Positions 1-6,267 of a DNA stretch of 10,041 nucleotides are shown in pieces. The DNA is from JALZAA01 sp035938395 (GTDB lineage Bacteria > Actinomycetota > Acidimicrobiia > IMCC26256 > JACDBD01): NCBI GenBank assembly GCA_035938395.1, contig DASZGY010000043.1, positions 1-10,041 of the forward strand, given 5' to 3'. Each line of letters starts with the position of its first letter. Within the stretch, counting starts at the first letter, position 1. A model generated the notes under the pieces. The model was not told the origin of the DNA. It searched no databases and saw nothing but the letters and a program-made list of their open reading frames with translations. Both the position numbers and the translations under genes were made by a program.

Positions 1-2
1 GC

Positions 3-968
3 GACAACGACCGCGCCGCCGAGATCGCCGACGCCTTCGCGAAGCCGCTGCGCGTCGCGCTCATCCTGCTCGTCGCCTGGCTCGTCACCCACCTCGTGGG
101 TCGAATCATTCGTCGCATCCTGGCGACGCCGCCCAAGCGCAGGGCCAAGGACGACAAGCCGAAGAAATCGCCGTTCGGGTTCATCGACACGGGCGGGGCG
201 ATCAGCGCGCGCCGCGCGCAGCGGGCCAAGACGATGGCCGACGTGTTGGGAAGGCTCGCCAACGCGGTCATCTGGGGCATCGCGGTGTTGGTCGTGCTGA
301 GCGAGCTCGGGATCAACCTCGCGCCGCTGATCGCCGGCGCCGGGGTGCTCGGGATCGCACTCGGCTTCGGGGCCCAGACCCTCGTCCGCGACTTCCTGTC
401 GGGGTTCTTCATGCTCGTCGAGGACCAGTACGGCGTGGGCGACGTCATCGACGTCGGCGGAACGGTCGGGGGCACGTCCGGCGGCGTGAGCGGCACGGTC
501 GAAGGCGTGAGCCTGCGGACGACCCGCCTGCGCGACGTCGAAGGCGTCGTCTGGCACGTCCCCAACGGCGAGATCAAACGGGTCGGGAACAAGTCGCAGC
601 AGTGGTCGCGAGCGCTTTTGGACATCGAGGTCGACCGCGACACCGATGTCGCCAGCGCCATCCGCGTGATCAAGCAGACCGCCGACGCCATGTGGCACGA
701 AGAAGGCTGGCGTGACGCGATCCTCATCGAGCCGGACGTCTGGGGGATCGAGGAGCTCGGCGCGCAGAGCATGAAGCTCCGGCTCGTCGTCCAGACCCTT
801 CCGCTCGAGCAGTGGCGGGTGGCTCGCGAGCTCCGAGCGCGCATCAAGGCGGCGCTCGACGAGGCCGGGATCGAGACCCCACACGAGACGGTCACGTACC
901 GGCGGAGCGACCCGCCGCCGCCCGTCGCCGGAGAAGGCCCGGGCGGCGACGCCGGGAGCGACCGGTAG
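3..968 (+). CDS. MscS-family mechanosensitive ion channel (5' truncated by window edge)
   Basis: Small-conductance mechanosensitive channel of the inner membrane, which releases solutes on hypo-osmotic shock. The frame is open to the left edge. The GTG at 96 lies inside a hydrophobic helix (nt 51-98), so it is an internal Val and the true start is upstream. A second membrane helix spans about nt 243-310. The pore-lining TM3 and start of the beta domain follow at about nt 315-443, with Gly/Ala-rich GAGVLGIALGFGAQTLVRDF and then FMLVEDQYGVGD, a clear MscS signature. The beta domain contains GTVEGV and VPNGEI, followed by an alpha/beta C-terminal domain and a Pro/Gly-rich disordered tail. A Gly/Thr/Ser-rich stretch just before GTVEGV looks like a short insertion compared with E. 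coli MscS. The stop codon lies 39 nt before ftsY. The family call is firm; the exact subfamily is not determined. Confidence 0.93.
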   Translation, partial: DNDRAAEIADAFAKPLRVALILLVAWLVTHLVGRIIRRILATPPKRRAKDDKPKKSPFGFIDTGGAISARRAQRAKTMADVLGRLANAVIWGIAVLVVLSELGINLAPLIAGAGVLGIALGFGAQTLVRDFLSGFFMLVEDQYGVGDVIDVGGTVGGTSGGVSGTVEGVSLRTTRLRDVEGVVWHVPNGEIKRVGNKSQQWSRALLDIEVDRDTDVASAIRVIKQTADAMWHEEGWRDAILIEPDVWGIEELGAQSMKLRLVVQTLPLEQWRVARELRARIKAALDEAGIETPHETVTYRRSDPPPPVAGEGPGGDAGSDR

Positions 969-971
969 GCT
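966..971 (+). promoter_or_regulatory. Candidate -10 hexamer TAGGCT upstream of ftsY
   Basis: TAGGCT fits the actinobacterial TANNNT -10 pattern and overlaps the mscS stop codon (TAG). It lies in the 39-nt gap before ftsY and would give a leader of about 30 nt. There is no recognisable -35 at 16-18 nt upstream. The surrounding GACCGGTAG also occurs at the trmD stop before rplS. This is weak evidence by sequence alone. Confidence 0.25.
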
Positions 972-1007
972 CCGCCGGCTAGCTGGCCCCCGACGAACGC
1001 GACTGCC

Positions 1008-2069
1008 GTGTCTCCCACCCTCGCCGCCGTGCTGCTCATCGCCATCTTCGTGCTCGCCGCCGCGCTCATCTGGCTCGGGCTCGGACTGGCGCGCCGCGCC
1101 GAGCGGCTCGAGGAAGCGCCCCCTCCCGACGAGCCGGCCGAGCCGGGCGGCGATGTCGCCGCGCCACCACGTCCGTCGCGCTTGCGCGACCGGCTCGGCA
1201 AGACGCGCGCCGCCCTCTCCCGATCGCTCGGCGCGCTCACCGGGCGCCGCGCGATCGACGACGATGCCTGGGACACCATCGAGGAAGCGCTGCTCCTCGC
1301 CGACGTCGGCGTGGCGACGACCTCCCGACTGCTCGACGAGCTCCGGGCGCGGGCGACAGCCGCTCGCGTGGACGACCCCGAACAGCTCGTCACGCTGTTG
1401 CGCGAGGAGATCGTCGACGACCTCTCTGGCGTCGACCGGTCGTTGCACCACGCGCCGGACGGGCCGACCGTGTGGCTGTTCGTCGGCGTGAACGGGACGG
1501 GCAAGACGACCACGATCGCCAAGCTCGCCCAGCGCGAGATCGAGGACGGACACGTCGCGCTGATGGCTGCGGCCGACACGTTTCGTGCGGCCGCCGCCGA
1601 CCAGCTGGCGGAGTGGGCCGAGCGCGTCGGGGCCGACGTGGTGCGCGGACAAGAGGGCGCCGATCCCGGTTCCGTCGTCTTCGACGCCGTGGACGCGGCG
1701 GGTGGGCGAGGCGCCGGCGTCGTGCTCGTCGACACCGCCGGTCGCATGCACACCAAGGTCAACCTCATGGAGGAGCTCAAGAAGATCCACCGCATCGCCG
1801 AGCGGACGCCGGGCGCGCTCCAGGAGGTCCTGCTCGTCATCGACGCCACCACCGGCCAGAACGGCCTGGCGCAGGCGCGTCAGTTCACAGAGGCCGTCGG
1901 CGTGACCGGCGTCGTGCTGACCAAGCTCGACGGCACGGCGAAGGGCGGCGTCGTTCTGGCGATCGAGGTCGACCTCGGCATTCCCGTCAAGCTGATCGGC
2001 ATCGGCGAGGCGCCTGAGGATCTCGTGCCGTTCGACCCCGCGGAGTTCGCCGGCGCGCTCTTCGCATAG
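1008..2069 (+). CDS. ftsY: Signal recognition particle receptor FtsY
   Basis: SRP receptor GTPase that docks ribosome-nascent chain-Ffh complexes at the membrane and hands them to SecYEG. The protein has 353 residues and a GTG start. An N-terminal membrane helix (about 4-27) ends in ARR, followed by an acidic/Pro-rich A-domain linker (about 31-57). The N domain is about 60-145. The G domain has P-loop GVNGTGKTTT (160-169), DTFRAAA (190-196), DTAGR (242-246), TKLDG (305-309) and the closing GIGE (331-334). The TM-anchored form is typical of actinobacterial FtsY. No good Shine-Dalgarno is seen before the GTG, but the reading from SPTLAAVLL onward gives the expected anchor. It lies directly upstream of ffh, so both protein partners of the targeting cycle are adjacent. 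Confidence 0.97.
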   Translation: MSPTLAAVLLIAIFVLAAALIWLGLGLARRAERLEEAPPPDEPAEPGGDVAAPPRPSRLRDRLGKTRAALSRSLGALTGRRAIDDDAWDTIEEALLLADVGVATTSRLLDELRARATAARVDDPEQLVTLLREEIVDDLSGVDRSLHHAPDGPTVWLFVGVNGTGKTTTIAKLAQREIEDGHVALMAAADTFRAAAADQLAEWAERVGADVVRGQEGADPGSVVFDAVDAAGGRGAGVVLVDTAGRMHTKVNLMEELKKIHRIAERTPGALQEVLLVIDATTGQNGLAQARQFTEAVGVTGVVLTKLDGTAKGGVVLAIEVDLGIPVKLIGIGEAPEDLVPFDPAEFAGALFA

Positions 2070-2077
2070 CGTGAGAG

Positions 2078-2111
2078 CGCGGCAGCGGCGGCATTGCCGA
2101 CCGCAGCCGCG
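2078..2111 (+). other. Strong GC-rich intergenic hairpin between ftsY and ffh
   Basis: The 74-nt gap between ftsY and ffh contains a near-perfect stem. Nt 2078-2083 pair with 2106-2111, 2085-2088 with 2101-2104, C2089 with G2099, and 2090-2092 with 2096-2098. That makes 14 pairs, nearly all G-C, with one A-A mismatch (2084/2105), one bulged A (2100) and an ATT loop. No T-run follows, so it is not a classical intrinsic terminator. It ends 23 nt before the ffh Shine-Dalgarno. It could attenuate transcription, stabilise or be a processing site for the ffh mRNA; the role is unknown. Confidence 0.6.
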
Positions 2112-2134
2112 AAGCCGGAGCTTGCGACCGCGCC

Positions 2135-2140
2135 AGGAGG
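2135..2140 (+). promoter_or_regulatory. Perfect Shine-Dalgarno AGGAGG for ffh, short spacer
   Basis: AGGAGG is followed by only three A residues before the ATG at 2144. It is the strongest ribosome binding site in the window, but its spacer is shorter than the usual 5-9 nt. The start is secure because the following residues MFDALSDRF match the Ffh N-terminus. Confidence 0.7.
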
Positions 2141-2143
2141 AAA

Positions 2144-3457
2144 ATGTTCGACGCTCTCTCCGACCGCTTCGACGGCATCTTCAAGCGGCTGCGCGGCCGA
2201 GGCCGTCTGAGCGACAAGGACGTCGACGAGGTCGCGCGCGAGATCCGTGTCGCGCTGCTCGAAGCCGACGTCAACGTCGCGGTCGTCAAGTCGTTCATCA
2301 ACCGGATCAAGGAACGCGCGCGCGGCGCCGAGGTCGCGAAGAGCCTGAGCCCCGCCCAGCAGGTCATCAAGATCGTGCACGAGGAGCTCGTCACGACGCT
2401 CGGCGGTGAGACGGGCAAGCTCGCCATGAGCTCGAAGCCGCCGACGGTCGTGATGCTCGCCGGCTTGCAGGGTTCCGGGAAGACCACCGCCGCCGGCAAG
2501 CTCGCACGTCACCTCGTCGCCGAAGGACGCAAGCCGCTGCTGGTCGCCGCCGACCTCCAACGGCCGGCGGCGGTCGAGCAGTTGCGCGTGCTCGGGCAAC
2601 GCATCGACGTGCCCGTGTTCTCCGAGCCGACCGATCCGGTCAGAGTGGCGCGGGCCGCGCTCAAGGAAGCCGACCGCACCGGCCGCAACGTCGTGATCCT
2701 CGACACCGCGGGCAGGCTCCAGATCGACGACGACCTCATGGGCGAGCTGCGCCGCATCCGGGCCAAGGTCGAGCCCGACGACACGCTGCTCGTCGTCGAC
2801 GCGATGACCGGCCAGGAGGCCGTCAACGTTGCCGAGGCGTTCGACGAGGCGGTCGGGCTCGACGGCGTGATCCTCACGAAGATCGACGGGGACGCGCGCG
2901 GTGGCGCCGCGCTCTCGGTGAAGGAGGTCGTCGGCAAGCCGATTCTCTTCGCCGGCACGGGCGAGAAGCTCGACGACTTCGAGCCGTTCCACCCCGACCG
3001 CATGGCGAGCCGCATCCTCGGCATGGGCGACATGCTCACGCTCATCGAGAAGGCCGAGGCCGCCTTCGACGAGGAGGAGGCGGCGAAGGCGGAGAAGAAG
3101 CTCCGCAAGGGCCACTTCACGCTCGAGGACTTCCTCGACCAGATGCAGCAGGTGCGGAAGATGGGCCCGCTGCAGAACCTCGTCGGCATGATGCCGGGGC
3201 TGCCGAAGGAGGCCCGGGACGCCGAGCTGGACGAGTCGCAGCTCGGTCGGATCGAGGCGATCATCCGCTCGATGACGCCCGAGGAGCGGCGCAACCCGAC
3301 CGTCATCAACGGCTCGCGGCGCCTTCGGATCGCCCGGGGCAGCGGCACGAGCACCCAGGACGTGAACGGCATGCTCAAGCAGTTCAAGATGGTCCAGCAG
3401 ATGATGCGCTCGGTTGCGAAGGGCAAGATGCCGCGGCTCCCGGTGCCCGGCCGCTGA
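2144..3457 (+). CDS. ffh: Signal recognition particle GTPase Ffh
   Basis: SRP54 homologue that binds signal sequences emerging from the ribosome, binds 4.5S/SRP RNA and pairs with FtsY for co-translational targeting. The protein has 437 residues, normal for the family. The N domain (1-95) is a helical bundle. The G domain has P-loop GLQGSGKTT (107-115), DLQRPAA (137-143), DTAGR (187-191) and TKIDG (245-249). The Met-rich M domain (about 295-437) includes the finger loop with QMQQVRKMGPLQNLVGMMPG (332-351) and the SRP RNA-binding helix-turn-helix around SRRLRIARGSG (391-401). All key motifs are intact. The SRP RNA gene itself is not in this window. It follows ftsY after a hairpin-containing gap and precedes rpsP by 71 nt. 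Confidence 0.98.
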   Translation: MFDALSDRFDGIFKRLRGRGRLSDKDVDEVAREIRVALLEADVNVAVVKSFINRIKERARGAEVAKSLSPAQQVIKIVHEELVTTLGGETGKLAMSSKPPTVVMLAGLQGSGKTTAAGKLARHLVAEGRKPLLVAADLQRPAAVEQLRVLGQRIDVPVFSEPTDPVRVARAALKEADRTGRNVVILDTAGRLQIDDDLMGELRRIRAKVEPDDTLLVVDAMTGQEAVNVAEAFDEAVGLDGVILTKIDGDARGGAALSVKEVVGKPILFAGTGEKLDDFEPFHPDRMASRILGMGDMLTLIEKAEAAFDEEEAAKAEKKLRKGHFTLEDFLDQMQQVRKMGPLQNLVGMMPGLPKEARDAELDESQLGRIEAIIRSMTPEERRNPTVINGSRRLRIARGSGTSTQDVNGMLKQFKMVQQMMRSVAKGKMPRLPVPGR

Positions 3458-3462
3458 CTCGC

Positions 3463-3468
3463 TACCCT
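3463..3468 (+). promoter_or_regulatory. Candidate -10 hexamer TACCCT upstream of rpsP
   Basis: TACCCT in the 71-nt ffh-rpsP gap fits TANNNT and would start an mRNA near 3475, giving a leader of about 50 nt before rpsP. No convincing -35 is visible. If real it would allow the ribosomal/tRNA-modification genes to be expressed independently of ftsY-ffh. Confidence 0.25.
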
Positions 3469-3479
3469 GGTGCGTCCTA

Positions 3480-3500
3480 CGGGTGTTCTTCCGACGCCCG
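3480..3500 (+). other. Small hairpin in the rpsP leader
   Basis: CGGGTGT (3480-3486) can pair with ACGCCCG (3494-3500), seven pairs including one G-T wobble, around a 7-nt loop. It lies about 12 nt before the AGAGGA ribosome binding site of rpsP. It is too short and lacks a T-tract to be called a terminator; it may be a leader structure or chance in GC-rich DNA. Confidence 0.3.
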
Positions 3501-3528
3501 GAACCGAGCTCGAGAGGAACACCTCGCC

Positions 3529-3981
3529 GTGTCCGTGAAGATCCGCCTCATGCGGATGGGCAAGAAGAAGCATCCGACGTACCGGGTCGTCGTCGCCGAT
3601 TCCCGTTCGCCCCGCGACGGCCGCAACATCGAGACCATCGGCCACTACCGCCCCCGCCAGGACCCGTCGGTCTCCGACATCGACGGCGAGAAGGCCCTCG
3701 CGTGGCTGCGGAAAGGCGCGCAGCCGACCGAGCAGGTGCAGAAGCTGCTGACGGTCTCGGGCGTCTGGGCGCAGTTCGAGTCGGAGAGAGGTGGCCGCGT
3801 CGACACGAAGCTCGCCCGCCGGCGTCTCGACGACCCGAAGGCAGCGGCGAAGAAGGCGAAGAAGGCCGAGGCAGCGGAGGCCGCGACGCCTGAGCCCGAG
3901 CCGGAGACACCCGCCGCCTCCGACGAGCCCGCCGCCGAAGAGGGATCGGGCGACGCCACCGAGGAGCCGGGTGATGAGTGA
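3529..3981 (+). CDS. rpsP: 30S ribosomal protein S16 with acidic C-terminal extension
   Basis: Structural and assembly protein of the 30S subunit body. The GTG start follows AGAGGA at 3513-3518. The S16 core is residues 1-82 and begins with the diagnostic VKIRLMRMGKKKHPTYRVVV, then SRSPRDGR and IGHYRPR. The protein is 150 residues, nearly twice the core length. Residues 83-103 continue as a basic stretch, then Lys/Ala-rich (104-119) and Glu/Pro/Ala-rich (120-150) segments form a low-complexity tail. Tails of this kind are common on S16 in Actinomycetota. The last 8 nt overlap khpA, suggesting translational coupling. Confidence 0.97.
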   Translation: MSVKIRLMRMGKKKHPTYRVVVADSRSPRDGRNIETIGHYRPRQDPSVSDIDGEKALAWLRKGAQPTEQVQKLLTVSGVWAQFESERGGRVDTKLARRRLDDPKAAAKKAKKAEAAEAATPEPEPETPAASDEPAAEEGSGDATEEPGDE

Positions 3982-4315
3982 CGACGCGATCAACGAGCGG
4001 GACGAGGTACTGGACGACGAGCTCGACGACGAGGAGTACGACGACGAGATCGCGCCGGAAGGCAACCGGATCCTCGGCGCCCGTGCTCGCGCGGTCGTCG
4101 AGCACGTGACCCACAACGTCGCCGAGGAGCCCGAGGCGGTCGAGATCGACGTCGAGGAGCGGCGTGACGACGTGCAGCTCCTCGTGCACGCCAGCCCGAG
4201 CGACATGGGGCGTCTCATCGGCAAGCGCGGCCGGGTCATCCAGGCGCTCCGACAGGTCGTCCGCGCCGCCGGCGCCGCCGAGGGCATCAAGGCCAACGTC
4301 GACGTCGTGGAGTAA
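3974..4315 (+). CDS. khpA: KhpA-like KH-domain RNA-binding protein
   Basis: Single KH-domain RNA chaperone, partner of KhpB/EloR in Gram-positive bacteria. Genes of this family sit between rpsP and rimM in most Actinomycetota and Firmicutes. The protein has 113 residues from ATG 3974, which has GAGGAG 7 nt upstream inside rpsP. Residues 1-29 are a highly acidic Asp/Glu run, absent from the usual 75-80-residue protein. The KH domain covers about 33-113, with the RNA-binding GKRG loop (83-86) in LIGKRGRVIQALRQVV. The start overlaps rpsP by 8 nt and the stop is 7 nt before rimM. A GTG at 3971 is an alternative start that adds one residue. The family is secure; the acidic head is the odd feature. 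Confidence 0.93.
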   Translation: MSDDAINERDEVLDDELDDEEYDDEIAPEGNRILGARARAVVEHVTHNVAEEPEAVEIDVEERRDDVQLLVHASPSDMGRLIGKRGRVIQALRQVVRAAGAAEGIKANVDVVE

Positions 4316-4322
4316 CCGGCTG

Positions 4323-4808
4323 TTGGCTGCGGCTGACCTCGAGCTGGGCCGGGTCGGTCGTCCGCACGGCCTCAAGGGCGAGGTCGTCGTGATGCTGCAC
4401 ACCGACCGCCCCGAGCGCACAACGCCCGGCGCGGTCCTCCACGCTGGCGACCGCACGCTGGTCGTGGCGAGCGCCCGTCCGCACCAGGGCCGGTGGCTCG
4501 TTCGCTTCGAGGGCATCACCGATCGCAACGGCGCCGAGGAGCTGCGCGGCGCAACGCTCGTGGGCGAGCCGCTCGACGACCCGGGCGAAGGGCGGATCTG
4601 GGTGCACGAACTCGTCGGCGACGAAGTGCGCGACGTGAACGGGAACTCGCTCGGTCGCGTCGCCGCGGTCGAGGCGAACCCGGCGCACGACATCCTCGTC
4701 CTCGACGACGGCGCGCTCGTGCCATTCGTGTTCGTCGTCGAGCAGGAAGCGGGTGTCCTGGTCGTCGACCTGCCCGACGGGCTCCTCGACGTCAACCGCT
4801 CGTCCTAG
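4323..4808 (+). CDS. rimM: Ribosome maturation factor RimM
   Basis: Binds S19 and the 30S head to assist late 16S rRNA processing and assembly. From TTG 4323 the protein has 161 residues. The N-terminal RimM beta-barrel domain opens with LELGRVGRPHGLKGEVVV (6-23) and includes RWLVRFEGITDRNGAEELRG (57-76). The C-terminal PRC-barrel covers about 90-161, with VRDVNGNSLGRV, PAHDILVL and the closing VDLPDGLLDV. No ATG or GTG lies at the expected position. The frame continues upstream only into khpA-antiframe sequence, so TTG 4323 (or CTG 4320) is the likely start, with GGAG at 4309-4312. It is 7 nt after khpA and 7 nt before trmD, which usually accompanies rimM in bacteria. Confidence 0.94.
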   Translation: MAAADLELGRVGRPHGLKGEVVVMLHTDRPERTTPGAVLHAGDRTLVVASARPHQGRWLVRFEGITDRNGAEELRGATLVGEPLDDPGEGRIWVHELVGDEVRDVNGNSLGRVAAVEANPAHDILVLDDGALVPFVFVVEQEAGVLVVDLPDGLLDVNRSS

Positions 4809-4815
4809 GACCCCT

Positions 4816-5547
4816 ATGCGCGTCGACGTGTTCACGATCTTCCCGGCGTACCTCGAGGGCCCCCTGCAATCGTCGCTGCTCGGCCGCGCCCGGGAGCGCG
4901 GCCTGGTCGACGTTTGCGTCCACGATCCGCGTGAGCACACCACCGATCCGCATCGCAGCGTCGACGACACGCCGTTCGGCGGCGGGGCGGGCATGGTGAT
5001 GACGCCGGAGCCGCTGTTCGAGGCGGTCGAGGCCGTCGACCCTCCGCGTCCGCTGCTCCTCCTGTCCGCCGCCGGGAGGCGCTTCGACCAGCGCATGGCG
5101 GAGCGGCTCGCGCCGCGGGACGGCTTCTCGCTCGTGTGCGGCCGGTACGAGGGTGTCGACCAGCGCGTCGCCGACCACCTCTGCGACGACGAGATCTCGG
5201 TGGGCGACTACGTGCTCGCGGGGGGAGAGGCCGCCGCGCTCGTCGTGATCGAGGCCGTCGCCCGCCTCGTTCCGGGCGTGATGGGCAACACGGCGTCCGG
5301 CGACGACGAGTCGTTCGGCGACGGGCTGATCGAGTACCCGCAGTACACGCGCCCCGCCGACTTCCGCGGCTGGGCGGTGCCCGAAGCGCTGCGGTCGGGC
5401 GACCACGCCCTGATCGCCCGCTGGCGCAGGGCGCAGGCGCTGCGGCGGACCCTCGATCGCCGCCCCGACCTGCTCGGGCCCCGGGCTCTGACAGCCGACG
5501 AGCGGCGGCTGCTCGACGAGTTCCCGGAGGGACCGGCCGACCGGTAG
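4816..5547 (+). CDS. trmD: tRNA (guanine-37-N1)-methyltransferase TrmD
   Basis: SPOUT-class methyltransferase that uses S-adenosylmethionine to make m1G37 in tRNAs with G36pG37, preventing +1 frameshifting; essential in most bacteria. The protein has 243 residues from ATG 4816, with AGGA 5 nt upstream. It starts MRVDVFTIFPAYLEGPLQSS. The trefoil-knot, SAM-binding region has GRYEG (109-113), DEISVGDYVLAGGE (125-138) and VPGVMGN (152-158). The flexible linker and C-terminal domain carry LIEYPQYTRP (171-180). Glu173 stands where E. coli has the general-base Asp169; Glu here is common in other phyla, so activity is expected. All other motifs look intact. Confidence 0.98.
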   Translation: MRVDVFTIFPAYLEGPLQSSLLGRARERGLVDVCVHDPREHTTDPHRSVDDTPFGGGAGMVMTPEPLFEAVEAVDPPRPLLLLSAAGRRFDQRMAERLAPRDGFSLVCGRYEGVDQRVADHLCDDEISVGDYVLAGGEAAALVVIEAVARLVPGVMGNTASGDDESFGDGLIEYPQYTRPADFRGWAVPEALRSGDHALIARWRRAQALRRTLDRRPDLLGPRALTADERRLLDEFPEGPADR

Positions 5548-5550
5548 CAT
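5545..5550 (+). promoter_or_regulatory. Candidate -10 hexamer TAGCAT upstream of rplS
   Basis: TAGCAT fits TANNNT and overlaps the trmD stop codon. It would start an mRNA near 5557 and give a leader of about 38 nt before rplS. It sits in GACCGGTAG, the same context as the hexamer at the mscS stop. No clear -35 is present. Confidence 0.25.
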
Positions 5551-5594
5551 CGAGGCTCCTCCCCTCCGAGCCGACCCCCTCGAGAAGGCGAACG

Positions 5595-5939
5595 ATGAAC
5601 GCAACCGATCTTGTCGATCGCGCCAACCTTCGGGACGACATTCCGGACTTCGCGCCCGGCGACACGCTGAAGGTGCACGTCCGGGTGGTGGAGGGGAACC
5701 GCGAGCGCGTGCAGGTGTTCCAGGGGGTCGTGATCCGCCGCAAGGGCAGTGGGGCGCGCGAGACGTTCACCGTCCGCAAGGTGAGCTTCGGCGTCGGCGT
5801 CGAACGCACTTTCCCCGTCCACTCGCCGATCATCGCCAGGATCGAAGTCATGAGCCGCGGCGACGTACGCCGGGCGAAGCTCTACTACCTGCGCGATCGG
5901 ATCGGAAAGGCAGCCAAGGTCAGGGAGCGGCGGGCCTGA
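5595..5939 (+). CDS. rplS: 50S ribosomal protein L19
   Basis: L19 sits at the 30S-50S interface and contributes to an intersubunit bridge. The protein has 114 residues, the normal length. The start ATG has GAGAAGG (5582-5588) 6 nt upstream. The core begins PDFAPGDTLKVHVRVVEGNRERVQ, then the family signature around RKVSFGVGVERTFPVHSP (61-78). The end is basic, with YYLRDRIGKAAKVRERR. It lies 47 nt after trmD, the usual partner. In many Actinomycetota lepB and rnhB follow; here DUF2469 follows instead after 32 nt. Confidence 0.98.
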   Translation: MNATDLVDRANLRDDIPDFAPGDTLKVHVRVVEGNRERVQVFQGVVIRRKGSGARETFTVRKVSFGVGVERTFPVHSPIIARIEVMSRGDVRRAKLYYLRDRIGKAAKVRERRA

Positions 5940-5971
5940 GCCCGCGAACCTGACGGCGATCGGGAGAGTCC

Positions 5972-6265
5972 GTGAGTTCCGAGGACCTCGAACGTTACGA
6001 GACGGAGATCGAGCTCCAGCTCTACAAGGAGTATCGCGACGTCCTCCCGATGTTCGCCTACGTCGTCGAGACCGAACGACGCTTCTATCTCACGAACGCG
6101 GTCGAGATGGACGTGAAGAACGAGCAGGGACGCGTCTACTTCGAGCTCAATCTCCAGGACGCCTGGGTGTGGGACATGTACCGACCCGCCCGGTTCGTCG
6201 CCAACGTGCGGGTCGTGACGTTCAAGGATGTCAACGTCGAGGAACTGGCGGGCAAGGACCTGTAG
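5972..6265 (+). CDS. DUF2469 family protein
   Basis: Small soluble protein of unknown function, nearly restricted to Actinomycetota; the Mycobacterium tuberculosis member is Rv2901c. The protein has 97 residues from GTG 5972, with GGGAG (5962-5966) at a 5-nt spacing. It matches the conserved family pattern along its length: SSEDLERYETEIELQLYKEY at the start, YVVETERRFYLTNAVEM in the middle, then YFELNLQDAWVWDMYRPARF and VVTFKDVNVEEL at the end. There is no signal peptide or membrane segment. It is rich in Tyr/Glu. Conservation beside ribosomal and tRNA genes suggests a housekeeping role, but none is established. yraN starts 2 nt after its stop. Confidence 0.93.
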   Translation: MSSEDLERYETEIELQLYKEYRDVLPMFAYVVETERRFYLTNAVEMDVKNEQGRVYFELNLQDAWVWDMYRPARFVANVRVVTFKDVNVEELAGKDL

Positions 6266-6267
6266 CG

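Noticed and set aside
96..98. GTG as start of the MscS gene
   Set aside because: It falls inside a hydrophobic helix, and the frame stays open to the left edge, so the gene begins outside the window.
974..987. Near-palindrome GCCGGCTAGCTGGC after mscS
   Set aside because: It has no loop to form a hairpin and is short enough to be chance at this base composition.
2509..4296. A 595-codon open frame on the minus strand opposite ffh, rpsP and khpA
   Set aside because: Ser/Arg-rich translation with no recognisable domain; it lies across three well-supported genes.
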